Of a stretch of 5,626 nt of DNA, positions 1 to 5,626 are shown piece after piece. The stretch spans positions 1-5,626 of the forward strand of contig JAKBCG010000179.1 in NCBI GenBank assembly GCA_021808035.1, read 5' to 3'. The first letter of the stretch is position 1. Every line of letters begins with the position of its first letter. Made by a program: the position numbers and the translations under genes. A model generated the notes under the pieces. That model ran no database searches, had not been told where the DNA came from, and saw only the letters and a list, made by a program, of their open reading frames with translations. Source of the stretch: Pseudomonadota bacterium. GTDB taxonomy: Bacteria; Pseudomonadota; Gammaproteobacteria; Steroidobacterales; Steroidobacteraceae.

Positions 1-220
1 CGGACTGCGCAAGTGCAACGCATGCCGCAGGCAGTTCACGGTCAAGGTCGGGACGATCTTCGAGGATAGCCCGGTAGCGATGACGCACTGGCTTCAGGCG
101 ATTTACCTGATGTGTTCGTCCAAGAAGGGTGTGAGCACCCGGCAGCTTCAGCGCACCTTCGGGTGCGGCCTGAAGACCGCGTGGTTTCTCGGGCACCGGG
201 TCCGCGAGGCGATGCGCCAG
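1..220 (+). mobile_element. Remnant of an IS1595-family transposase gene (N-terminal part only)
   Basis: The frame beginning at base 2 is open at the window edge. It reads GLRKCNACRRQFTVKVGTIF, the second CxxC half of the N-terminal zinc ribbon of IS1595-type transposases. It continues through a W-L-Q-A-x-Y-L-M-C-S-S-K-K-G-V-S segment and a helix-turn-helix-like stretch ending in KTAWFLGHRVREAMR. In this family the ISXO2-like DDE catalytic domain should follow. It is absent: at about base 220 the frame continues as BamA. No terminal inverted repeat or target duplication is visible at the junction, so this is not a simple insertion. Codons such as GTA, GCA, TGT, ATT and GAT are commoner here than in bamA, which fits a foreign origin. 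The family call is firm. Whether the junction exists in a real genome is uncertain. Confidence 0.8.
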
Positions 221-2455
221 CTGTACGCGACCGGCTTCTTCCGCGACGTCGAGATGCGCCGCGTGGGCAACACGCTGGTCGTGGTCGTCATCGAACGGCC
301 GTCGATCGAGAAGTTCACGATCAAGGGCAACAAGGACATCAAGACGCCCCAGCTGAAACGGAGCCTGCGCGACGTCGGTCTCGCCGAGGGCAAGATCTTC
401 GACCGCTCGGTGCTCGACGAGGTCAAGCAGTACCTCACCGACCAGTACTTCAGCCGCGGCAAGTATGCGGTGCAGATCCAGACGACGGTGACCCCGCGGC
501 CCGGCAACAAGGTCGACATCGCGATCCACATCGTCGAGGGCAAGCGCGCGGTGATCCGCGAGATCAACATCGTCGGCAACACCGCGTTCAAGGACAAGGC
601 GGTTCTCGACACGCTGCACCTGAAGACGCCGAACTGGCTGTCCTGGTACAAGCAGGACGACCGGTACTCGCGCGAGACGCTGCAGGGTGACCTCGAGCGC
701 ATCCGCTCGTACTTCATGGACCGCGGCTACGCGAACTTCCAGATCGAATCCACCCAGGTGCAGATCTCGCCCGCGAAGCACAACATGTACATCACGGTGA
801 ACATCCACCAGGGTGATGTGTTCCGGGTGTCGAAGGTCAAGCTCGCCGGCACGATGGTGGTGCCGAAGGCGACGCTCGCGAAGCTCCTGCTGATCAAGCC
901 GGGCGACGTGTTCGACCGCAAGCTGATCACCAACTCGCAGGAGGCGATCCGCTACCGGCTCGGCGCGGACGGCTACGCGTTCTCGAAGGTCGAGCCGGTG
1001 CCGACCGCCGACGAGAAGACCCGGACCGTGTCGCTCACCTTCTACGTGGAGCCCGGCAACCGCGTCTACGTCCGGCACATCAACTTCACCAACGAGTCCT
1101 CGATCAACGACGAGGTGCTGCGTCGCGAGATGCGCCAGCTCGAGGGCGGCTGGGTGTCGAACTCGGCGCTCGAGCGCTCCAAGCAGCGCATCCAGCGTCT
1201 GCCGTACGTGAAGAAGGTAAGCTACAAGATGGTCCCCGTGCCGGGCAGCGCCGACATGGTGGACGTGAACTACAAGATCAAGCAGGGCCTGCCGGGCCAG
1301 TTCGGCGGCGGCATCGGCTACTCCGGCGCGTACGGGGTCAGCCTGAACGTGAACTTCGCGCACAGCAACTTCCTCGGCACCGGCGACCGGATCGCGGTCG
1401 ACGTGAACGCGGGCAAGTACGCGAAGACCTACACGTTCTCGGAAACGAACCCCTACACGACGATCGACGGGGTGTCGCGGACCGCGTCGTTCACCTACCG
1501 GGACGTCACGCAGTTCGTGTCCTCCTCGTCGGTGTTCGGCACGAAACAGCTGACCGCGGCGCTCACCTACGCGTATCCGATCAGCGAGTACCAGTACGTC
1601 GAGCTCGGCCTGTCGGCGAACAAGAACTCGCTCGTGGTCTCCCAGGGCTACAGCGCGCAGCAGGCGGTCGACTGGGTGCGTTCGAACGGCAGCACCTTCT
1701 CGCGCGTGGTCGCGGACACCAACGGCGACGGCGTGGTGAACTCGCTCGACAGCCCGTACACGGTGTACGGCTCGAACTTCTACACCTACGAGCTCACCGC
1801 GGGCTGGTCGATGGACTCGCGCAACAGGGCGCTGTTCGCGACCAAGGGCATGCGCAACGCGCTCACCGGGCGGATGTCGATCCCGCCGAGCGGCGTGCGC
1901 TACTACGCGCTGTCCTACGCGTTCAAGAAGTACCAGCCGCTGTGGGCCCGGTTCCTGCTGACCGACAACCTGCAGGTCGACTACGCGTCATCCCTCGGCC
2001 ACACCACCGGGCTCCCCCCGTACCTCAACTACTACGCCGGCGGCCCGGACAGCGTCCGGGGCTTTCGCGAGGCGACCCTCGGTCCGCGCGACAACATCGG
2101 GATCGGCAATCCGTACGGGGGCAACCTCCTGACCGTGAACCGCCTGGAACTCGTGCTGCCGGTCCCTGCGAAATGGGAGAGCGCCGCCCGGGTGAGCCTG
2201 TTCTACGACATCGGCAACGTGTTCCAGACCGGCAACAAGGTCCATTTCCTCGGTGTCGACGACTCGACGCCGGTGACCTATCATTTCAGTTATGCTAACT
2301 TGAAAAGATCGACCGGTATCGCGGTGGAGTGGCTTGCGCCCCTCGGATTATTCCGATTCTCCTACGCCATTCCGTTGAATCCGTTCCCCGGGAACACCGT
2401 CCAGTTCGGCGACCAGACGGAGCGGTTTCAGTTTTCCATTGGACAAGCGTTTTGA
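2..2455 (+). CDS. bamA: Outer membrane protein assembly factor BamA, 5'-truncated and fused in frame behind a transposase fragment
   Basis: BamA is the barrel-and-POTRA core of the Bam complex, which folds and inserts outer-membrane beta-barrel proteins. Native BamA sequence begins at about base 221 with LYATGFFRDVE, the end of POTRA1. Numbering from the ATG at 80, POTRA2-5 span roughly residues 74-400 and the 16-stranded barrel about 405-791. The loop-6 VRGF motif is at 659-662. The last strand ends ERFQFSIGQAF, a typical beta-signal with a terminal Phe. By comparison with E. coli BamA, the signal peptide and about two thirds of POTRA1 (around 65 residues) are missing, replaced by transposase sequence. 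The ATG at 80 lies inside the transposase part and is not a credible native start, so the open frame is given from base 2. Residues 546-557 form a calcium-loop-like motif, and codon use shifts after about 2276. Identity as BamA is certain; the 5' end is anomalous. Confidence 0.9.
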   Translation, partial: GLRKCNACRRQFTVKVGTIFEDSPVAMTHWLQAIYLMCSSKKGVSTRQLQRTFGCGLKTAWFLGHRVREAMRQLYATGFFRDVEMRRVGNTLVVVVIERPSIEKFTIKGNKDIKTPQLKRSLRDVGLAEGKIFDRSVLDEVKQYLTDQYFSRGKYAVQIQTTVTPRPGNKVDIAIHIVEGKRAVIREINIVGNTAFKDKAVLDTLHLKTPNWLSWYKQDDRYSRETLQGDLERIRSYFMDRGYANFQIESTQVQISPAKHNMYITVNIHQGDVFRVSKVKLAGTMVVPKATLAKLLLIKPGDVFDRKLITNSQEAIRYRLGADGYAFSKVEPVPTADEKTRTVSLTFYVEPGNRVYVRHINFTNESSINDEVLRREMRQLEGGWVSNSALERSKQRIQRLPYVKKVSYKMVPVPGSADMVDVNYKIKQGLPGQFGGGIGYSGAYGVSLNVNFAHSNFLGTGDRIAVDVNAGKYAKTYTFSETNPYTTIDGVSRTASFTYRDVTQFVSSSSVFGTKQLTAALTYAYPISEYQYVELGLSANKNSLVVSQGYSAQQAVDWVRSNGSTFSRVVADTNGDGVVNSLDSPYTVYGSNFYTYELTAGWSMDSRNRALFATKGMRNALTGRMSIPPSGVRYYALSYAFKKYQPLWARFLLTDNLQVDYASSLGHTTGLPPYLNYYAGGPDSVRGFREATLGPRDNIGIGNPYGGNLLTVNRLELVLPVPAKWESAARVSLFYDIGNVFQTGNKVHFLGVDDSTPVTYHFSYANLKRSTGIAVEWLAPLGLFRFSYAIPLNPFPGNTVQFGDQTERFQFSIGQAF
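1715..1750 (+). other. Dockerin/EF-hand-like calcium-binding loop motif inside the BamA barrel
   Basis: BamA residues 546-557 (numbered from the ATG at 80) read DTNGDGVVNSLD. This matches the 12-residue calcium loop pattern D-x-N-x-D-G-x-[VI]-N-x-x-D of dockerin-type EF-hands, with Asp/Asn at positions 1, 3, 5, 9 and 12 and Gly at 6. By alignment to E. coli BamA it lies in a predicted extracellular loop in the first half of the barrel, just before the strand containing YTYELTAGW. Only one copy is present and no flanking dockerin helices are evident. Calcium binding is therefore inferred from the motif alone. Confidence 0.55.
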
Positions 2456-2487
2456 CCCCATCCAGCCTGCGAGGTTTCCAAAGCATC

Positions 2488-3048
2488 ATGTCGACTCTGA
2501 CCCGCCGTCTTCCACTGCTCGCGCTGTGCCTGTGCGCGATCGGCGTCGCCCAGGCCGCGAGCGCCGAGACCAAGATCGCCGTCGTGAATTTCCAGCAGCT
2601 CCTGCAGGAAGCGCCGCAGACCAAGCATGCGATGCAGCTGCTGCAGAACGAATTTTCGGCGCGGCGCCGCAAGCTCCTCGAGATGCAGAGCGACATCAAG
2701 TCGAAGAGCGACAACCTGCAGAAGAACGGCCCGATGATGGCCGACGCGCAGCGGCTGAAGGCCGAGGACGCGCTGCGCGACGAGCAGCGTGATTTCCAGG
2801 CGAAGGCGAGCGCGTTCCAGGACGACGTCTCGGCGCAGCGCAACGAGGAGCTTGGCCGCGTGCAGCGCTTCCTGCTCGAGGAGATCCAGGACTACGCGCG
2901 CTCGAAGGGCTACGACCTGGTCCTCGGCGACGGCGTGTTCTTTGCGAAGCCCAGCTACGACATCACCCCGGGCGTGCTCGCGCTCCTGATGACGAAGCCG
3001 GCGGCCGTTCCGGCCGGCACCGCGAAGCAGCCCGGCGCTCCGCAGTAG
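2488..3048 (+). CDS. skp: Periplasmic chaperone Skp (OmpH family)
   Basis: Skp/OmpH is a trimeric periplasmic chaperone that holds unfolded outer-membrane proteins after Sec export and hands them to BamA. The 186-residue product has a Sec signal peptide: basic Arg6-Arg7, a hydrophobic core at residues 8-21, and a predicted AxA cleavage after Ala26. The mature start ETKIAVVNFQQLLQE is the family's trimerisation strand. A long charged coiled-coil region follows at about 36-135, then YDLVLGDGVFFAKPSYDITPGVL from residue 142, the usual C-terminal core. The frame is open upstream, but the ATG at 2488 is chosen because the signal peptide begins there; a GAGG lies 13 bases ahead, a loose ribosome-binding site. 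It sits 32 bases after bamA, as expected for co-transcription. The last 16 or so residues are rich in Ala and Pro and look disordered. The product is slightly longer than E. coli Skp (161 residues). Confidence 0.93.
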   Translation: MSTLTRRLPLLALCLCAIGVAQAASAETKIAVVNFQQLLQEAPQTKHAMQLLQNEFSARRRKLLEMQSDIKSKSDNLQKNGPMMADAQRLKAEDALRDEQRDFQAKASAFQDDVSAQRNEELGRVQRFLLEEIQDYARSKGYDLVLGDGVFFAKPSYDITPGVLALLMTKPAAVPAGTAKQPGAPQ

Positions 3049-3084
3049 CCGAAGGCCGATCCAACCGCGGCTCGGGCACGACGC

Positions 3085-4134
3085 GTGCAGACCGGCGACT
3101 TCCCGCTAGGCGAAATCGCGGTACGTTTCGGGCTCGGGCTGCGCGGTGATCCGGACCTCGGCGTCTCGCACGTCGCGACGCTCGCGGGCGCGGGCGCGGG
3201 CGCGGTCAGCTTCCTCGCGAACCGTCGCTACCGGCGGCAGCTCGCTCGGACCGGCGCGACCGCGGTCGTGCTCACCGCCGAGGACGCGGCGGACTGCCCA
3301 GTCGCCGCGCTGATCGATCCGAACCCGTACCTCGCGTACGCGCGGATCGCCACGCTCCTGCATCCGCCGCCCGCGGCGGCGCCGGGCGTGCACCCGGGCG
3401 CGATCGTCGCGCCGGACGCGCGCATACCGCGGTCGGCCTCGGTCGGGCCGCTCGCGATCGTCGAAGCGGGCGTCGAGCTCGGTGAGCGGGTCAGCATCGG
3501 TCCGGGCGCGGTCGTCGAGCGCGGCGCCCGTCTCGGCGACGACACGCGGGTGCTCGCCCGCGCGGTCGTGTGCGCCGGGGTGGTCGTCGGGGCGCGCTGC
3601 CTGATCCATCCGGGCGCGGTGATCGGCGCCGACGGGTTCGGCTTCGCGCACGACGGCGCCGCGTGGGCGAAGGTGCCGCAGCTCGGCACGGTGCGCATCG
3701 GCGACGACGTCGAGATCGGCGCGAACACCACGATCGACCGCGGCGCGATCGACGACACGGTGATCGAGGACGGCGTGAAGCTCGACAACCAGATCCAGGT
3801 CGCCCACAACGTGCGGATCGGCGCGCACACAGCGATCGCCGCCTGCACCGGGATCTCCGGCAGCACGACGATCGGCAGACGCTGCATGATCGGTGGGATG
3901 GTGGGATTCGCGGGACATCTGACGGTCGCCGACGACGTGGTGATCACGGGCTTCTCGCTGGTCAGCGCGTCGATCCGCGCGCCGGGGAGCTACTCCGCGG
4001 GGATCCCGGTCGTCGCGACGCGCGAGTGGCGCCGGACCGTGGCGCGCCTGCGCCGCCTCGAGGGATCCGCGCGGTCCGGGCCGGCGGGGACGATGCCGAC
4101 GGCAGGGGACGACAACACGAGGGACGATCGATGA
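3085..4134 (+). CDS. lpxD: UDP-3-O-(3-hydroxyacyl)glucosamine N-acyltransferase LpxD
   Basis: LpxD catalyses the third step of lipid A synthesis in the cytoplasm. It transfers an (R)-3-hydroxyacyl chain from ACP to the 2-amino group of UDP-3-O-acyl-glucosamine. The 349 residues are close to the family's usual 340. The N-terminal uridine-binding domain (about 1-100) carries SFLANRRY at 42-49, matching the conserved Asn and Tyr of the uracil pocket. A left-handed beta-helix of hexapeptide repeats covers about 105-295. The catalytic His is His241 in DNQIQVAHN (E. coli His239), and His278 in AGHL matches E. coli His276. The C-terminal tail after WRRTVARLRRLEG is short and low in complexity. GTG at 3085 is the only plausible start: no other start codon lies between it and the skp stop, and MQTGDFPLGEIAVRFGL fits the family N-terminus. 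No clear ribosome-binding site precedes it. Confidence 0.95.
   Translation: MQTGDFPLGEIAVRFGLGLRGDPDLGVSHVATLAGAGAGAVSFLANRRYRRQLARTGATAVVLTAEDAADCPVAALIDPNPYLAYARIATLLHPPPAAAPGVHPGAIVAPDARIPRSASVGPLAIVEAGVELGERVSIGPGAVVERGARLGDDTRVLARAVVCAGVVVGARCLIHPGAVIGADGFGFAHDGAAWAKVPQLGTVRIGDDVEIGANTTIDRGAIDDTVIEDGVKLDNQIQVAHNVRIGAHTAIAACTGISGSTTIGRRCMIGGMVGFAGHLTVADDVVITGFSLVSASIRAPGSYSAGIPVVATREWRRTVARLRRLEGSARSGPAGTMPTAGDDNTRDDR
4119..4123 (+). promoter_or_regulatory. Ribosome-binding site of fabZ
   Basis: GAGGG lies 7 bases before the ATG at 4131, inside the end of lpxD. It supports that ATG over the in-frame ATGs at 4143 and 4149. The preceding open frame, which extends far back into lpxD, is not coding in this phase. 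Confidence 0.7.
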
Positions 4135-4610
4135 GCGAACCGATGACCATGGATATCGAAGCGATCATGCGGCAGCTCCCGCATCGCTACCCGTTCCTGC
4201 TCGTCGACCGGGTGCGCGAGTGCGTCCCGGGCGAGCGGATCGTCGCGGTGAAGAACGTGACCTACGACGAGCCGTTCTTCACCGGGCACTTCCCGAGCCG
4301 GCCGGTGATGCCGGGCGTGTTGTTGATCGAAGCGCTCGCGCAGGCCTGCGGCCTGCTCGCGTTCAAGACCGCCGGGGTCGTGCCGACCGACCACACGCGC
4401 TTCTATTTCGTCGCGATCGACAAGGCGCGCTTCCGCAAGCCGGTCGAGCCCGGCGACCAGGTGCTGCTGAAGGCGACGCTGCTGCGCTCGTTCAAGGGGA
4501 TCTGGAGGTTCCAGTGCGTCGCCGAGGTCGACGGCGCCGAGGTCGCCGCGGCCGAGATCATGGTCGCGCCGGAGACCCGCGGGCCGGAGCGACCCGGAGA
4601 GGCGCGGTGA
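4131..4610 (+). CDS. fabZ: 3-hydroxyacyl-[acyl-carrier-protein] dehydratase FabZ
   Basis: FabZ dehydrates (R)-3-hydroxyacyl-ACP to trans-2-enoyl-ACP in the fatty-acid elongation cycle. It competes with LpxA and LpxD for the same substrates, so it sets the balance between phospholipid and lipid A. The 159-residue hotdog-fold protein carries LPHRYPFLLVDR at 16-27. The active-site segment follows as TGHFPSRPVMPGVLLIEALAQ (split in text only by numbering): catalytic His53 in GHFP and Glu67 in the IEA helix, with the family's spacing of 14. ATG at 4131 overlaps the lpxD stop as ATGA, and its own stop overlaps lpxA as GTGA, so translation of all three genes is probably coupled. The C-terminal tail, about 12 residues after IMVAPETRG, is Pro/Glu/Arg-rich and not conserved. 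Confidence 0.96.
   Translation: MSEPMTMDIEAIMRQLPHRYPFLLVDRVRECVPGERIVAVKNVTYDEPFFTGHFPSRPVMPGVLLIEALAQACGLLAFKTAGVVPTDHTRFYFVAIDKARFRKPVEPGDQVLLKATLLRSFKGIWRFQCVAEVDGAEVAAAEIMVAPETRGPERPGEAR
4596..4602 (+). promoter_or_regulatory. Ribosome-binding site of lpxA
   Basis: GGAGAGG sits inside the last codons of fabZ, 4 bases (from its GAGG) to 7 bases (from its GGAG) before the GTG at 4607. This purine run decides the lpxA start, because the same frame is open far upstream through fabZ. Confidence 0.7.
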
Positions 4611-5377
4611 TCGATCCGCGCGCGATCGTCTCGGCCGAGGCTGAGATCGAGGCCGGCGTCGAGGTGGGCCCGTACTCGGTGATCGGCGCGGGCGTGTCGA
4701 TCGGCGCGGGGACCTGGATCGGGCCGCATGCGGTGATCAACGGACCGACGCGGATCGGCCGCGACAACAAGATCTTCCAGTTCGCCTCGCTCGGCGACGC
4801 ACCGCAGGACAAGAAATACCGCGGCGAACCGACGCGGCTCGAGATCGGTGACCGCAACGTGTTCCGCGAGTTCGTGACCGTGAACCGCGGCACCACCCAC
4901 GATCGCGGCGTGACCCGGGTCGGCAACGACAACTTGTTCATGTCCTACGCGCACGTCGCGCACGACTGCCAGCTCGGCGACCAGATCGTGATGGCGAACT
5001 GCGCGACGCTCGGCGGTCACGTCGAGGTCGGCGACTGGGTGATCTTCGGCGGCCTGTCCGCGGTGCACCAGTTCACCAAGATCGGCGCCCACTGCTTCAT
5101 CGGCAACAACGCCGCGGTGACCCGCGACGTCCCGCCGTACGTGATGGCGATCGGCCAGCCGGCGGTGCCGCACAGCGTGAACAGCGAGGGCTTGAAGCGG
5201 CGCGGCTTCACCCCGTCGCAGATCCTGAACATCCGACGCGGCTACCGCACCCTGTACCGCTCGGGTTTGAAGCTCAACGAGGCGCTCGAGCGGCTCGACG
5301 CGGCCGCACGCGAACAGCCGGAGATCGCTCCGTTCGTCTCCTTCATCAGGCGAAGTTCGCGCAGCATCGTTCGGTAA
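4607..5377 (+). CDS. lpxA: Acyl-[ACP]--UDP-N-acetylglucosamine O-acyltransferase LpxA
   Basis: LpxA catalyses the first step of lipid A synthesis, transferring an (R)-3-hydroxyacyl chain from ACP to the 3-OH of UDP-GlcNAc. The 256 residues start at GTG with MIDPRAIVS, the family's usual N-terminus, and run six behind E. coli numbering over the whole core. A left-handed beta-helix of hexapeptide repeats fills about residues 1-185, followed by the helical C-terminal domain (SEGLKRRGF onward). Catalytic His119 (E. coli His125) lies in AHVAHDC. Lys70, His116, His138 and His154 match E. coli Lys76, His122, His144 and His160; Asn192, Glu194 and Arg198 match Asn198, Glu200 and Arg204. The acyl-pocket positions differ: Asn167 where E. 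coli has Gly173, and Pro185 where E. coli has His191. It overlaps fabZ as GTGA, so it is probably translationally coupled. Confidence 0.96.
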   Translation: MIDPRAIVSAEAEIEAGVEVGPYSVIGAGVSIGAGTWIGPHAVINGPTRIGRDNKIFQFASLGDAPQDKKYRGEPTRLEIGDRNVFREFVTVNRGTTHDRGVTRVGNDNLFMSYAHVAHDCQLGDQIVMANCATLGGHVEVGDWVIFGGLSAVHQFTKIGAHCFIGNNAAVTRDVPPYVMAIGQPAVPHSVNSEGLKRRGFTPSQILNIRRGYRTLYRSGLKLNEALERLDAAAREQPEIAPFVSFIRRSSRSIVR

Positions 5378-5381
5378 CCGC

Positions 5382-5626
5382 ATGCCGGATCCATTGCGGG
5401 TCGGGTTGGTCGCGGGCGAGGCCTCGGGGGATACCCTCGGCGCGGGGCTGATCGAGGCGCTGCGGCGCGCGGTGCCGGACCTGCGCTGCTTCGGCGTCGC
5501 CGGCCCGAAGATGCGCGCGGCGGGCTGCGAGGCCTGGGAGCCGTCCGAGTCGCTCGCGGTGATGGGCCTGTTCGAGATCCTGGGCGAGCTGCCGCGACTG
5601 CTGCGGCTGCGCGCGCGTGTGCGGCG
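5382..5626 (+). CDS. lpxB: Lipid-A-disaccharide synthase LpxB, N-terminal part (cut by the window edge)
   Basis: LpxB is a membrane-associated GT-B glycosyltransferase. It joins UDP-2,3-diacylglucosamine to lipid X to make the tetra-acyl disaccharide core of lipid A. Only the first 81 residues are inside the window. They begin MPDPLRVGLVAGEASGDTLG, containing the family's characteristic AGE-[AT]-SGD-x-LG nucleotide-binding start. FGVAGPKMRAAGCEAW and LAVMGLFEILGELPRLLR follow, matching the N-terminal Rossmann domain. ATG at 5382 is 4 bases after the lpxA stop. No good ribosome-binding site precedes it, so reinitiation by ribosomes finishing lpxA is likely. The frame is intact to the edge, so the gene is partial only because of the window. 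Confidence 0.95.
   Translation, partial: MPDPLRVGLVAGEASGDTLGAGLIEALRRAVPDLRCFGVAGPKMRAAGCEAWEPSESLAVMGLFEILGELPRLLRLRARVR

Noticed and set aside
1..220. A complete insertion sequence or a targeted IS insertion into bamA
   Set aside because: There is no terminal inverted repeat, no target duplication and no transposase C-terminus; the join is inside the transposase reading frame, so it is a fragment, not an inserted element.
112..690. Alternative + strand frame of 192 codons over the start of bamA
   Set aside because: The translation is Arg/Pro/Gln-rich with no family similarity and overlaps both the recognisable transposase and BamA in their own frame.
2329..2487. Upstream ATG (2329) extending skp by 53 residues
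   Set aside because: The extension overlaps the 3' end of bamA and would bury the clear signal peptide that begins at the ATG at 2488.
2456..2487. Terminator or separate promoter in the bamA-skp gap
   Set aside because: The 32-base gap holds no stem-loop with a T-run and no recognisable -35/-10 pair.
3184..3201. Three tandem GCGGGC hexamers in lpxD, a possible repeat-length (phase-variable) tract
   Set aside because: Only three copies, and they encode Ala-Gly in a segment (VATL to SFLAN) whose length equals that of ordinary LpxD proteins. Gain or loss would stay in frame. This looks like base-composition bias, not a switch.
3106..3947. Long minus-strand open frames opposite lpxD (270 and 239 codons)
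   Set aside because: They are shadows of the high-GC hexapeptide repeats of lpxD. Their translations are repetitive Arg/Asp/Ala or Pro/Ser/Thr sequences with no family resemblance, while the + strand frame carries all LpxD catalytic residues.
4403..5383. 326-codon minus-strand open frame opposite fabZ and lpxA
   Set aside because: The product is low-complexity (His/Arg/Ala/Asp repeats mirroring the lpxA hexapeptides), crosses two well-supported genes and has no recognisable domain.

Overview
This window is most of the conserved outer-membrane biogenesis cluster of a high-GC gammaproteobacterium: bamA - skp - lpxD - fabZ - lpxA - lpxB, all on the + strand and tightly packed. The gene order is the classic gammaproteobacterial one. 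Third codon positions are overwhelmingly G or C. The BamA wording, as recalled without a database search, is closest to Xanthomonadales/Nevskiales-type proteins. No rRNA, tRNA, CRISPR array, intact insertion sequence or terminator was seen.

Layout. Positions 1-220 do not belong to the cluster. They encode the N-terminal part of an IS1595-family transposase (end of the zinc ribbon, then the helix-turn-helix region), open at the left edge. At about 200-220 this frame runs without interruption into bamA, which therefore lacks its signal peptide and most of POTRA1. BamA is otherwise complete to its C-terminal aromatic residue at 2452. skp follows 32 bases later (2488-3048) and lpxD 36 bases after that (GTG, 3085-4134). 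lpxD overlaps fabZ by ATGA (4131-4610), and fabZ overlaps lpxA by GTGA (4607-5377). lpxB starts 4 bases after lpxA and runs off the right edge.

How the genes work together. BamA folds and inserts outer-membrane beta-barrels, and Skp is the periplasmic chaperone that carries them to it. LpxA, LpxD and LpxB carry out acylation and disaccharide-forming steps of lipid A synthesis. FabZ draws on the same (R)-3-hydroxyacyl-ACP pool and diverts it into phospholipid. The cluster thus makes both the protein-insertion machinery and the lipid of the outer leaflet.

Points worth a second look are the transposase-BamA junction (assembly chimera or real truncation), a dockerin/EF-hand-like calcium-loop motif in a predicted surface loop of BamA, a sharp change in codon use over the last 60 codons of bamA, and non-E. 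coli residues at the acyl-chain ruler positions of LpxA and LpxD. I do not see an undescribed multi-gene system; apart from the junction this is an ordinary core-genome region.
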